Below are positions 26,224 through 35,283 of a stretch of DNA of 38,925 bases, in pieces (within the stretch, counting starts at the first letter, position 1; each line of letters begins with the position of its first letter). The stretch spans positions 1 to 38,925 of the forward strand of contig DAHUYL010000019.1 of assembly GCA_027315255.1 (NCBI GenBank), written 5' to 3'. The notes beneath the pieces were generated by a model, which was not told the origin of the DNA, made no database searches, and saw nothing but the letters and a program-made list of their open reading frames with translations. The DNA comes from Solirubrobacterales bacterium. Lineage in GTDB: Bacteria > Actinomycetota > Thermoleophilia > Solirubrobacterales > Solirubrobacteraceae. The position numbers and the translations under genes are program-made.

Positions 26224-27498
26224 TCAGAACCAGGTCGCGTTCCAGGGCGGCGCCGGGGTCGAGAACATCAGGTCGACGAGCGCCGCCGCGCCCGGCGTCC
26301 GCTCGACCACGACTCCCGCGGCGAGCAGCTCGGTGAGCCTGAAGCCGCCCAGATAGATCGAGGCGAGCGCCGCCTGGGGCAACTCGAGGTCCGCGGCACG
26401 GGCGCCCTCGCGCTCGCATGCGACCACCATGCCGTCGGCCTCGAGCCGGTAGCGGCCGGCCGCAAAACCGCCGGCATGCGGGTCGCGCACCTCGAGCACG
26501 ACCTCGCCGGGCACCGCGTACCGCCGCGCGCACAGCGCGGCGGGAACGTCCAGCAACCGCAGCCACAGGAAATCGACCAGCTTCGTCGTCACCAGCGTGC
26601 GCGCGTCGCGGAGCAGCCAGCGGACGGGCTCGGCGATCGGCCGTTCGGACACCGTCACCTCGTCGGCGCCGTCGATCCCGCACAGGTACGCCCACAGATC
26701 CCGATACGCGGCGTCGCCGGCGCTGACGAGCCCCCACACCTGCACGCGCTTGCGCGGCGGGATCAGGTTCGGCTCGCCGCTCGCAGACCAGGCGAGCAGG
26801 CCGTCGAGCCCGGCCTCGCCCTCGTGCACGAGCCAGTGGTGCGGCAGCTCGTCGGGCACCGGGAAGCCGTCAAGCCCCAGCCGCCGGCTCCACCAGTCAG
26901 CGGAGCGGTTCATCTGCCCGGCTGACATCCGCCTCGCGGCGTCGAACACTGCGGGCGCGACGCGGCCGAACTCCTCGCGTTCGAGCTCGCGCACGCCTGC
27001 CACCTCCCCAGCCACGACGGCGCCCTCGAGCGTGCGCCGGAACTCGTACGTCGCCGACAGCGTCGCCGGCGCGAACCCGAAGCGCCCGTAGATCGGCCAC
27101 TCGGCCGCGATCAGCGCGCTGATCGCATCACCGCGCTCGCGCGCGGCGCGCAGCGATGCCTCGAGCATCAGTCGCATCAGCCCGCGGCGGCGATGGGTCG
27201 CGGCGACGGTCACGTTCGTGACCGCGTCGACCGGGAGCTCGAGGGTCGGGGACCACGCACCCGGAACGGTCAGCGCCCGCGCCTCGGTTCGCAGCGTGCC
27301 GACGAAACGGCCGCGATCGACGAGCCCCCACGTCCGCTCCGGATCCCACCGGCGCGTGAACGACTGGCTGTCCCGGACCACCGACGGCGCATCCGGGTCC
27401 GTCAGGAACGTCGCGGCCATCGACCTGACCCACGCGCCGGCGGCGTCGGCGGGAACCGGGTTCACGAGTTCAGGAGCCGATGCGACGGTGCCGGGCAT
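26224..27498 (-). CDS. Eis-like GNAT N-acetyltransferase
   Basis: A 424-residue protein of the Eis family, acetyl-CoA-dependent acetyltransferases best known for acetylating amines such as aminoglycosides. The first GNAT domain holds VTNVTVAATHRRRGLMRLML (acetyl-CoA loop RRRGLM), followed by EWPIYGRFGFAPA. A second GNAT-like domain and a C-terminal SCP2-like domain (about 320-415) complete the family layout. The protein ends in phenylalanine (ATWF), as Eis proteins do; that terminal carboxylate takes part in catalysis. It starts 9 bp after the DUF1810 gene stop, so both are probably in one operon. The natural substrate is unknown. Confidence 0.92.
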   Translation of the reverse strand: MPGTVASAPELVNPVPADAAGAWVRSMAATFLTDPDAPSVVRDSQSFTRRWDPERTWGLVDRGRFVGTLRTEARALTVPGAWSPTLELPVDAVTNVTVAATHRRRGLMRLMLEASLRAARERGDAISALIAAEWPIYGRFGFAPATLSATYEFRRTLEGAVVAGEVAGVRELEREEFGRVAPAVFDAARRMSAGQMNRSADWWSRRLGLDGFPVPDELPHHWLVHEGEAGLDGLLAWSASGEPNLIPPRKRVQVWGLVSAGDAAYRDLWAYLCGIDGADEVTVSERPIAEPVRWLLRDARTLVTTKLVDFLWLRLLDVPAALCARRYAVPGEVVLEVRDPHAGGFAAGRYRLEADGMVVACEREGARAADLELPQAALASIYLGGFRLTELLAAGVVVERTPGAAALVDLMFSTPAPPWNATWF

Positions 27499-27507
27499 CG
27501 CGCCCGA

Positions 27508-27933
27508 TCATCGCAGCAGCCGTTCGGTGTCGGCGTCCGGCGTCCCGCCGAAGAACGCCTCGAGCACCTCGAGGAAAGGCCGCTCCCCTGGCGCGGCGCG
27601 CGCGAACAGCGTCATCGACGAACGGAGCTTGAGCGCGTCGAGCCCTCCGAAGATCTCGGCCGCGCTGCGATCCTGGTGCTCCAGGAGCTCCTCGACACAA
27701 GCCCGCAGCCGCGACCCCAGAACCGGATGCACGAGGTACGCGCGCGCCTCCGCGATCGACGCGATCGCGTACCGGCGCGAGGTCGCGCTCTGCCCCAGGC
27801 CCGCGACCTGCGGGAAGATGAACCACATCCAATGGCTGCGCTTGTGCCCCGCGCGCAGCTCGGCCAGAGCGGTCTCGTACACCGACCCGGCCTGCGCGTC
27901 GACGAACCGCGCGAGCTTGTGCGGATCGGTCAG
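27508..27933 (-). CDS. DUF1810 family protein, apparent CTG start
   Basis: A 141-residue protein of the DUF1810 family, with unknown function. Diagnostic segments are LARFVDAQAGSVYETALAEL, GHKRSHWMWFIFPQVAGLG, RRYAIASIAEARAYLVHPVL and the C-terminal KLRSSMTLF. Relatives begin M-T-D-P; here the matching codons read CTG-ACC-GAT-CCG. No ATG, GTG or TTG occurs in frame nearby upstream, and the first downstream one would remove conserved sequence. The CTG overlaps the stop of the DUF1906 gene in CTGA, the same geometry as the common ATGA overlap, and GGGGATCGG upstream can serve as ribosome-binding site. I therefore infer a CTG start with translational coupling. Confidence 0.82.
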   Translation of the reverse strand: MTDPHKLARFVDAQAGSVYETALAELRAGHKRSHWMWFIFPQVAGLGQSATSRRYAIASIAEARAYLVHPVLGSRLRACVEELLEHQDRSAAEIFGGLDALKLRSSMTLFARAAPGERPFLEVLEAFFGGTPDADTERLLR

Positions 27934-30245
27934 GAGCCGATCCCCGTGATCGGATGGGCGCGGACGGCGAGCCGGAAGGTGGCCGCGTCGCCGTACGGGA
28001 ACACCTGGCCGGTCTCGTCGACGAGCCAGTACCCACCCCCGTCGGCGGTCCTGGCGAGCCCGACGATCGGCGTCGTCGCGGGCGGCGGCGCCTGGCTGAA
28101 CGTCGGGGCCCCGCCGAGGCTGACGACCTGCCCGGCGATCGTGTACACCCACACGCCGTGCCCGCGGGCGGCGACGATTCCCCGCACCCGGGCGGAGACC
28201 GTGGCGGCGGGAAGCTGCGGCGCGTCCCCGAACGAGTACACCTGGCCGGCGAGCGTCACCAACCAGTAGCCGCGGCCATCGGGCGTGGCGGCCATGCCCG
28301 CGATCGGCGAGCTCAACCCGTGCCTGGGCGAGCCGTACCAGGGCGCGCCGCCGACCGCCCACACGTTGCCGGCGGCGGTGAACAGCCACGCCCCGCGTCG
28401 CGCCGCCACGATCCCACGGACCGGGTAGCCGTACCTGTGGAAGCGGATCAGCCCGGCATTCCCGTAGGCGAACACGCGGCCGCTCGTGTCGACGAGCCAG
28501 TAGCCGTGGCGGCTGGGTGTGGCCGCGAACCCGGTGATCGTCGACTCGCGTGCGCGCAGCGCCGACCCGAACCACTGAGCCCCGGGGCTCTGCATGACGT
28601 TGCCGTAGTAGGTCATCAGCCAGTAGCCCGCGGTCGGAGCCGCCTGCACGACCGCGGATGCCGCGGACACCACGGGCTTGCCGGTGCCGCCCGCGTTCGC
28701 TGCGGCCTCGATCACGCGGATCGTGTGGCCGACATCACCCGCGGTCACCGTGTAGCTCGCCGTCTGGGCACCCGCGATCGAGCTGCAGGCACCGCCGCTC
28801 GCGTTGCAGTCCTGCCACTGGTAGCCGTACCTGGTCGGGGAGCCCGACCAGGTCGCCAGCCCTGCCGTCAGCGGCTGCGCCAGCAGCGGCGCGCCCGAGA
28901 TCACGGGCGGCGCGCTCGCCGCCGGCGGCGCCACGACCGGCGCTGGCGGGCTCGGTTGCGTCAGCGCCGGGGGCGGTGGTGGTGGTGGTGCGGCGGCCCC
29001 GGCCGTGCCGGCGGCGGCGAGGGTCGCGTCGACCGCGTTCTCGTCGATGTTGATCGTCGCGCCGCCGTAGGTGACGTTCCCCGGCGAGGCGTACTGGTGC
29101 ATCCGCTCGCCTACCCACTCGGTGCTCGGGACGACCGCGTCGTCGGTGGTCGCGACGCCGTTCCAGTTGGCGATCCACAGCTCGTCGGGCTCGGCGAACG
29201 GGCTCCCCAGCTCGCTCACGAGGTCCGCGATCCCCGACCCCTCGCTCGAGTAGACCCCCGACCGGTAGCCGGCCGCATGCAGCTGCGCCGTCCAGGCGCC
29301 GAGGAACGCCAGCACGGCGGGCGTGTTCGCCGAGTTGCGCGAGTACGCCTCCATGTCGACGACGATCGGGTTGCCAGTCCCGATCCCGAGCGCCTGCGCC
29401 TGGGCGACGGCGTCGACCGCCGCCGCCGCGCCCTCGGTCGCGGCGCTGGCCGACGTGATCGGGGCACAGCCGCAGCTGTTGCCGGGCGCCTGCAGGCCCA
29501 CGTAGATCGGGATCAGGTGCCACCCGGCCGCGGACTCGGCGCTGACCCACGCGGCGCTCAGGTTCGGCTGCGCGCAGGCCATGTTGGCGCCGCCGATGTA
29601 GATCCCGATCGCACCGAACGGCGAGCTCCCCCAGTCGCCCATCACCGCCGGGCTGGGCGTCGAGCAGGCATCGAAGCCAAGTCCGGAGAAAGCCTCCCCG
29701 GGCCTCGCCGGCACCCCGGCCGGCGAGGCCAGCATCACCCGCTCCCGGGCAGCTCGACCGGCGGTCGCGAGCCGCACGGCCGCCGGCCGGCGCAGCGCCG
29801 CCCGAGCGTACGGCGCCAGCGATGCGACGCCGAGCGCGCGGCTGACCGTCGCCCGATCGCGTCCCCAGGTCGCCAGCACGGTGACCCGCGCCGCCCGGTC
29901 GCTCAGGACCGCAGCGTGGCCGGCGTCGATCCCCGCGGGCAGCGAGCGTCCGGGGACGACCAGGATCGCCTCGGTCCGGCCGGCGGCGACCGGCGGGCAG
30001 CGCTCGTCCGCGCCGGGGTCGCCGAGGTACACCGCATGCCGATCGAAGCGCACGCACGTCGCGGGGCGCGCCCCGAGGTCGAACACCGGCCAGCTCGCCG
30101 GTACCCTGAGCACGAGCCCGTGGTAGCGGACGGCCTTCGTGGCCGCGCCGGCGCGCGCCGCCGCGAGGACCGGCGGCGATCCGATCAGGGCCGCTGCGGT
30201 CACGACCAGCGGTATCAGCATTCGAATGAGCGTGGGTCGGCGCAC
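27930..30245 (-). CDS. Secreted DUF1906 (glycoside-hydrolase-like) protein with C-terminal repeats
   Basis: About 771 residues. An N-terminal signal peptide (basic VRRPTLIR, hydrophobic core, cleavage near ALAAARA at about 30) is followed by a region of unknown fold (35-185). A DUF1906 / Rv2525c-like TIM-barrel domain spans about 188-410, with FDACSTPSPAVM, IGIYIGGAN, IVVDMEAY (D297, E299 as candidate catalytic acids) and INIDEN. After a proline-rich linker (419-445) come an Ig/bacterial-surface-type module (YQWQDCNASGGACSSIAGAQ) and at least five copies of a GYWLVD-T-G-V-YGDA repeat. It probably acts on or binds cell-wall glycans. GTG 30245 is preferred for its basic leader; ATG 30221 is the alternative. 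Confidence 0.85.
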   Translation of the reverse strand: MRRPTLIRMLIPLVVTAAALIGSPPVLAAARAGAATKAVRYHGLVLRVPASWPVFDLGARPATCVRFDRHAVYLGDPGADERCPPVAAGRTEAILVVPGRSLPAGIDAGHAAVLSDRAARVTVLATWGRDRATVSRALGVASLAPYARAALRRPAAVRLATAGRAARERVMLASPAGVPARPGEAFSGLGFDACSTPSPAVMGDWGSSPFGAIGIYIGGANMACAQPNLSAAWVSAESAAGWHLIPIYVGLQAPGNSCGCAPITSASAATEGAAAAVDAVAQAQALGIGTGNPIVVDMEAYSRNSANTPAVLAFLGAWTAQLHAAGYRSGVYSSEGSGIADLVSELGSPFAEPDELWIANWNGVATTDDAVVPSTEWVGERMHQYASPGNVTYGGATINIDENAVDATLAAAGTAGAAAPPPPPPPALTQPSPPAPVVAPPAASAPPVISGAPLLAQPLTAGLATWSGSPTRYGYQWQDCNASGGACSSIAGAQTASYTVTAGDVGHTIRVIEAAANAGGTGKPVVSAASAVVQAAPTAGYWLMTYYGNVMQSPGAQWFGSALRARESTITGFAATPSRHGYWLVDTSGRVFAYGNAGLIRFHRYGYPVRGIVAARRGAWLFTAAGNVWAVGGAPWYGSPRHGLSSPIAGMAATPDGRGYWLVTLAGQVYSFGDAPQLPAATVSARVRGIVAARGHGVWVYTIAGQVVSLGGAPTFSQAPPPATTPIVGLARTADGGGYWLVDETGQVFPYGDAATFRLAVRAHPITGIGS

Positions 30246-30340
30246 CTGAGATCTCGCCGATTGCGTTCGACGGTCGGAGCTACGCTCCTCTCGCCTCCAG
30301 ACACCCAGGCCGCGCCGGAGTTGCGCACGGTCGGGGTGCT

Positions 30341-31798
30341 TCAGCCGGTCGGCCCGACCTCGACTCGGGTCGCGTGGACGGAGATCCCGCACCGCGCCTC
30401 GTAGGCCTCGAGGAACTTCAGCCACAGCTCGCTGCGGGTCGGGAACGGCGCGACCGCGTGCGCGAGCGTCGTCAACGGCACCCCGGCGACGATCGCGACC
30501 GTCGCCGCCTGGAGCATCTCCGCGACCTCGGGCCCCGTGAACGTGGCCCCGACGAGCACGTCCCGCTCGCTGTCGACCACGAACCGGCTGCTGCCGGGCG
30601 CGCCATGGCCGAAGAAGGCGCCGCCGGCGTTGGCGCCCGTTTCCACGTCGATCTCGACCGCCGCGAGACCGCGCTCGCATGCCTGCGCCAGCGTCAGCCC
30701 GGCGGCGGCGATCTGCGGTTCGGTGAAGATCACCCGCGGGATGCCCAGCGCTTCCGCAGTCGCGCTCGCGTCCTCGCCGAGGATCCGATCGGCGGCGATC
30801 CGCCCCTGGTACTTCCCCGCGTGGGTCAGCAGCGCGCGGCCGTTGACGTCGCCGATCGCGTACAGCCACGGGTGGCCCGGAACGCGCATCCCGTCGTCGA
30901 CCTCCACGTTGCGAGCGGGCTCGAGCCCGATCGTCTCGAGGCCGAGATGCGCCGTGTGAGGGATGCGCCCGATCGCGACGAGCAGCGCGTCGCCCGTGAC
31001 CGAGCGGCCGTCCTCGAGCGCGACCGTGACCTCGCCGCCGGCGCGGCGGACCTCGGCCGCCCTCGTCCCGACGAGAACCTCCACCCCGGCCTTGCGAAGC
31101 TCCACGGCCAGCAGCTCGCCGGCGAACGGCTCCTCGCGCGCGATCAGCCGTTCGAGCGCCTCGATCACCGTCACCTGCGAACCGAGCGAGGCCCATGCGG
31201 CCGCCATCTCGACGCCGACCACGCCCCCGCCGAGCACCAGCAGCCGCGGCGGCACCCGCTGGGCGGTCGTGATCTCGCGGTTGGACCACGCGTGGGCCCC
31301 GGCCAGCCCGGGGATCGGCGGCACCAGCGGGCCGCTCCCGACCGCCAGCACGACCGCCTCGCGCGCGAGCAGCAGCTGCTCGCCGACGCGCACCCGACGC
31401 TCGCCCGCGAGCCGCGCCGGCCCGCGGATCAGCTCGATCCCGCGGTCCTCGAGCCACCCGAGCTGACCCGTGTCGTCGAGGTCCGAGATCACCTCGTTGC
31501 GGCGTTCGAGCACGCGTGCGACGTCGAGCGGGCCGGCGGCGGCCTCGGCCGCGCCCGGGATCCGGCGCGCCTCGCGCAGCGCCTGCGCCGGGCGCAGCAG
31601 CGCCTTCGACGGCATGCACGCATAGAACGAGCATTCGCCGCCGACCAGCTCGCGCTCGACGATCGCGACCGATTTGGCGCTGCGCTCGCGGATGCGACCG
31701 GCGGCGACCTCGCCGGCGGGCCCGGCGCCGACCACGACCACGTCGAATGCGCGCTCCACCTGGGCCGGCAGCTTAGCGACGCGAGGGCGCCGTAGCAC
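30341..31798 (-). CDS. Pyridine nucleotide-disulfide oxidoreductase (dihydrolipoamide-dehydrogenase-like)
   Basis: A 485-residue FAD flavoprotein of class I disulfide reductases. It has the FAD-binding VVVGAGPAGEVAAGRI, the redox pair C56 and C61 in GGECSFYACMPSK (usually GGTCxNxGCxPSK), the NAD(P)-binding LLVLGGGVVGVEMA, the second FAD motif LYAIGDVNG and a C-terminal dimerisation domain with HAVAPFPTRSE (His-Glu pair). The redox loop is unusual and no lipoyl-enzyme gene is nearby, so the substrate may be lipoamide, mycothiol-like or another disulfide/quinone. GTG 31798 is the longest start; GTG 31759 (VERAFDVVVV) is also plausible. Divergent from the succinate dehydrogenase operon. Confidence 0.88.
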   Translation of the reverse strand: MLRRPRVAKLPAQVERAFDVVVVGAGPAGEVAAGRIRERSAKSVAIVERELVGGECSFYACMPSKALLRPAQALREARRIPGAAEAAAGPLDVARVLERRNEVISDLDDTGQLGWLEDRGIELIRGPARLAGERRVRVGEQLLLAREAVVLAVGSGPLVPPIPGLAGAHAWSNREITTAQRVPPRLLVLGGGVVGVEMAAAWASLGSQVTVIEALERLIAREEPFAGELLAVELRKAGVEVLVGTRAAEVRRAGGEVTVALEDGRSVTGDALLVAIGRIPHTAHLGLETIGLEPARNVEVDDGMRVPGHPWLYAIGDVNGRALLTHAGKYQGRIAADRILGEDASATAEALGIPRVIFTEPQIAAAGLTLAQACERGLAAVEIDVETGANAGGAFFGHGAPGSSRFVVDSERDVLVGATFTGPEVAEMLQAATVAIVAGVPLTTLAHAVAPFPTRSELWLKFLEAYEARCGISVHATRVEVGPTG

Positions 31799-31875
31799 CC
31801 GGGCAGTGGGCGCCGCCCTGCTTCCCTGATAATCCTTTGCCCCACTCCTCCACTGCCACCGAATCCGGACCCACG

Positions 31876-32691
31876 ATGACCACGCAAGCTGCCTCCACGC
31901 CGCCGGCGGCGCGACGGACGGGCACCCCGCCGCTCGGCGCGACCATGCGCCGCGACCGCTGGTGGCTCCAGCCCGTGCTGATCGCCACCGGCCTGACGCT
32001 GTTCGGGATCTACTCGATCGTCGTCGCGGCGCTGAACACCGACTACGACTACCTGAAAGGCGGCGCCCGCTACCTGTCGCCGTTCTACTCGCCCGACCTC
32101 CGCAGCCTGTTCGGGCTGCACATCCCGTTCACGTATGCGTTCTTCGTGATCTGGGCTCCGCTCGGGCTGCGCACCACGTGTTACTACTACCGCAAGGCGT
32201 ACTACCGGTCGTTCTTCCTGATGCCGCCGGCGTGTGCGGTGGCCGGGCGCCCGCGGGCCGCCGGTCGCTACACGGGCGAGTCGCGGCTGCCGTTCATCCT
32301 CCAGAACGTCCACCGCTTCTTCTTCTACTTCGCGACGATCGTGCTCGGATTCCTGTGGTACGACGCGATCCGAGCGTTCTTCTACCACACGCCGACGGGC
32401 ACCCGCTTCGGGATCGGCCTCGGCGGCGTCGTGATGGTCGTCAACGTCGTGCTGCTGTCGGCGTTCACTTTCGGCTGCAACTCGTTCCGCCACCTGATCG
32501 GCGGCCGGCTCGACTGCTTCACGTGCTCGGCCTCGGCTCGGGCGCGGCACGGCGCCTGGAAGAAGGTGTCGGTGCTCAACGGCCACCACCAGCTGTACGC
32601 ATGGCTGAGCCTGATCAGCGTCGGCGTGACCGACCTGTACATCCGCCTCGCCTGCGCCGGAGTGTTCACGGACCCCCACCACATCTTCTGA
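31876..32691 (+). CDS. sdhC: Succinate dehydrogenase membrane subunit
   Basis: A 271-residue membrane anchor of the actinobacterial succinate dehydrogenase/fumarate reductase type (like the product preceding Rv0248c in mycobacteria). Five membrane helices are seen at about 27-52, 82-105, 145-168, 183-208 and 237-258, with several conserved histidines (in LHIPFTYAFF, NVHRFFFYF and NGHHQLYAWL) as haem or quinone ligands. It passes electrons from succinate to the quinone pool. ATG 31876 is chosen; a TTG 39 bp upstream is in frame. GATAAT at 31828-31833 could be a -10 element. Its stop and the sdhA start overlap as TGATG. Confidence 0.9.
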   Translation: MTTQAASTPPAARRTGTPPLGATMRRDRWWLQPVLIATGLTLFGIYSIVVAALNTDYDYLKGGARYLSPFYSPDLRSLFGLHIPFTYAFFVIWAPLGLRTTCYYYRKAYYRSFFLMPPACAVAGRPRAAGRYTGESRLPFILQNVHRFFFYFATIVLGFLWYDAIRAFFYHTPTGTRFGIGLGGVVMVVNVVLLSAFTFGCNSFRHLIGGRLDCFTCSASARARHGAWKKVSVLNGHHQLYAWLSLISVGVTDLYIRLACAGVFTDPHHIF

Positions 32692-34430
32692 TGAGCGCCG
32701 AGCGACACGAATACGACGTGATCGTGCTCGGCACGGGCGGCTCCGGGCTGCGGGCGGCGATCGCGGCCGCCGAGGCCGGTGCGCGCACCGCCGTCGTCTG
32801 CAAATGCCTGCTCGGCAAGGCGCACACGGTGATGGCCGAGGGCGGCGTCGCGGCGTCGCTCGGCAACGTCGATCCGGCCGACGGCTGGGAGACGCACTTC
32901 CAGGACACGATGTTCGGCGGCAAGTACCTGAACAACTGGCGGATGGCGGAGCTGCACGCGCGGGAGGCGCCCGACCGGGTGCAGGAGCTCGAGCGCTGGG
33001 GAGCGGTGTTCGACCGCACCCCGGAGCGGAAGATGTCCCAGCGCGCGTTCGGCGGCCATACCTACCGGCGGCTCGTGCACATCGGCGACCGCACCGGGCT
33101 CGAGCTGATCCGCACGTTGCAGGACAAGGCCGTCCACAGCGGCATCGACGTGTTCATGGAGACGATCGTCACCCGACTGGTCAAGGACGGAGACCGCGTC
33201 ACCGGCATGTTCGGCTATCACTACGCGACCGGCGCGCAGGTCGCCTTCGCGTGCCGATCGCTGGTGCTCGCGACCGGCGGCGGCGGGCGGATCTGGCGAG
33301 TCACCTCCAACTCGCAGGACTGCACCGCCGACGGCCATGCGCTCGCCTACGAGGCCGGCGCCGACATGGTCGACATGGAGTTCGTCCAGTTTCACCCGAC
33401 CGGGATGGTGTGGCCGCCGGGCGTGGCCGGGCTGCTGGTCACCGAGGCGGTCCGCGGCGAGGGCGGGATCCTGCGCAACTCCGAGGGCGAGCGGTTCATG
33501 GAGCGCTACGACCCCAAGCGGATGGAGCTGTCGACCCGCGACGTCGTCGCCCGCTCGATCTACACCGAGGTCAAGGAGGGTCGCGGCTCACCCCACGGAG
33601 GCGTGTTCCTCGACGTCTCGCACCTCGATCCCGCGTACGTCAAGATGCGGCTGCCGAGCATGTACGACCAGTTCTACGAGCTCGCCGGCGTCGACATCAC
33701 GAAGGGGCCGATGGAGATCGGCCCCACCTGCCACTACTTCATGGGCGGGATCCGGGTCGATGCGGAGACCGGCCAGACGATCGTTCCCGGCCTGTTCGCA
33801 ACCGGCGAGTGCTCGGGCGGCATGAACGGCGCCAACCGGCTCGGCGGCAACTCGCTGTCGGACCTGCTCGTGTTCGGCCGTCGCGCCGGGACGAGTGCCG
33901 CGCAGGCGGCGAGCGACGCGCCGGCGCCGCGGTTGCCCGAGGCCGAGCTCGCGCTCGCCGCCGCGGAGCTGGGCGGCTTCCTGACCGGCGACGGCCTGAC
34001 CGGCCCCGCCGAGGATCCGTACAGGCTCCACCGCGAGCTGCAGACGGTGATGGGCGACGGCGTCGGGATCTTCCGCGACGAGGCGGGCCTCGAGACCGCG
34101 ATCGGGCGCCTCCACGAGCTCGAGGCGCGCGCCGCGAACCTTCGTGCCCCGTCCGCCCGGCTCGACTACAACCCCGGCTGGCGACTCTGCCGCGAGGTCC
34201 GCAACATGATCACCGTCTCGCTCCAGATCGCGCGGGCCGCGCTGATGCGCGCCGAGAGCCGCGGCGCCCACAGCCGCCTCGACCACCCTCGCTACGACGA
34301 CTACTGGTCGGAGCACAACATCCTGATCTGCGGCGACGGCGGCGAGATGACGCTCGAGGCGCGCCCCGTCGTCACGAGCGACGAGCTCACCGAGCTCGTC
34401 GAAGCGCGACAGGAGGCCGAGCGCGTATGA
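32691..34430 (+). CDS. sdhA: Succinate dehydrogenase flavoprotein subunit
   Basis: A 579-residue catalytic subunit oxidising succinate to fumarate. FAD-binding GTGGSGLRAAIAAAEAG (14-30) opens the protein. The covalent FAD histidine is H45 in LLGKAHTVMAEGGVAAS (usually SHTVAAQGG). Substrate-site segments include EFVQFHPTGMVWPPG and TEAVRGEGGIL, and the second FAD motif is GLFATGECSGGMNGANRLGG. Length is normal. Coupled by 1-nt and 4-nt overlaps to sdhC and sdhB, so one operon with fixed stoichiometry. Function is certain apart from the direction (succinate oxidation or fumarate reduction). Confidence 0.96.
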   Translation: MSAERHEYDVIVLGTGGSGLRAAIAAAEAGARTAVVCKCLLGKAHTVMAEGGVAASLGNVDPADGWETHFQDTMFGGKYLNNWRMAELHAREAPDRVQELERWGAVFDRTPERKMSQRAFGGHTYRRLVHIGDRTGLELIRTLQDKAVHSGIDVFMETIVTRLVKDGDRVTGMFGYHYATGAQVAFACRSLVLATGGGGRIWRVTSNSQDCTADGHALAYEAGADMVDMEFVQFHPTGMVWPPGVAGLLVTEAVRGEGGILRNSEGERFMERYDPKRMELSTRDVVARSIYTEVKEGRGSPHGGVFLDVSHLDPAYVKMRLPSMYDQFYELAGVDITKGPMEIGPTCHYFMGGIRVDAETGQTIVPGLFATGECSGGMNGANRLGGNSLSDLLVFGRRAGTSAAQAASDAPAPRLPEAELALAAAELGGFLTGDGLTGPAEDPYRLHRELQTVMGDGVGIFRDEAGLETAIGRLHELEARAANLRAPSARLDYNPGWRLCREVRNMITVSLQIARAALMRAESRGAHSRLDHPRYDDYWSEHNILICGDGGEMTLEARPVVTSDELTELVEARQEAERV

Positions 34431-35203
34431 GCACCGACGGCGCGCAGACTCCGATCGCGGACCAGACCGGCGAGGCAACGACCCGCACCCTGCACATCTG
34501 GCGCGGCGACCTCACCGACGGCGGCCTCGTCGAGTTCGAGGTCGAGACAGCACCCGGGATGGTCGTGCTGGACGCCGTGCTCGAGGTCCAGCGCAGCCAG
34601 GCCCCGGACCTCGCCGTCCGGTGGAACTGCAAGGCGGCCAAGTGCGGCTCGTGCAGCGCCGAGGTCAACGGCCGCCCGTCGCTGATGTGCAAGACGCGGC
34701 TCGACCACCTTCCGGAGGGCGAGCCGATCACGGTCGAGCCGCTGCACGCGTTCCCGGTGATCCGGGACCTCGTCACCGACGTCTCCTGGAACTACGAGGT
34801 CAACAAGAAGATCGCGCCGTTCACGCCCAAGCCGGACGCCGACTGGCTGATCGGTCAGGAGGATGCCGACCGGATGAGCGAGTTCCGCAAGTGCATCGAG
34901 TGCTTCATGTGCCAGGACGTCTGCCACATCCTGCGCAACCATCGAATGCACGACCGCTACTTCGGGCCGCGCTTCCTGATCCGCCTGGCGAGCCTCGAGA
35001 TGCACCCGCTGGACGATCTGGACCGGATCGACCAGATCTCCGGGGAGGCCGGAATCGCCCTCTGCAACATCACCAAGTGCTGCACCGAGGTCTGCCCGGA
35101 AGGGATCCACATCACCGACAACGCGATCATTCCGCTGAAGGAGCGGGTCGTGGATCGCCGCTTCGACCCGCTGTTCCGACTGCTGCACCGGCGCCCTCGT
35201 TAG
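34427..35203 (+). CDS. sdhB: Succinate dehydrogenase iron-sulfur subunit
   Basis: A 258-residue electron-transfer subunit with all cluster ligands in place: 2Fe-2S ligands C68, C73, C76 and C88 (NCKAAKCGSCSAEV, SLMCKT), 4Fe-4S ligands C156, C159, C162 in CIECFMCQDVC, and the 3Fe-4S group C213, C219, C223 in CNITKCCTEVCPEG. It links the flavin of SdhA to the membrane subunit. The start ATG overlaps the sdhA stop (ATGA). It ends the operon; no clear terminator is seen in the 80 bp before the next gene. Confidence 0.96.
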   Translation: MSTDGAQTPIADQTGEATTRTLHIWRGDLTDGGLVEFEVETAPGMVVLDAVLEVQRSQAPDLAVRWNCKAAKCGSCSAEVNGRPSLMCKTRLDHLPEGEPITVEPLHAFPVIRDLVTDVSWNYEVNKKIAPFTPKPDADWLIGQEDADRMSEFRKCIECFMCQDVCHILRNHRMHDRYFGPRFLIRLASLEMHPLDDLDRIDQISGEAGIALCNITKCCTEVCPEGIHITDNAIIPLKERVVDRRFDPLFRLLHRRPR

Positions 35204-35283
35204 ATTTCACGCGCCAACCGCCAACCTTGGCTCCGCGGCTGCGTTGTTTGAGGCAACAGTGCTCGTGGAAGGCTAGGTTTGCG

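Noticed and set aside
30246..31634. Upstream extension of the DUF1906 frame across the flavoprotein gene
   Set aside because: The frame stays open for another 460 codons, but this part is antisense to the dihydrolipoamide-dehydrogenase-like gene on a shifted frame, is Arg/Gly-rich, and a signal peptide begins only near 30245.
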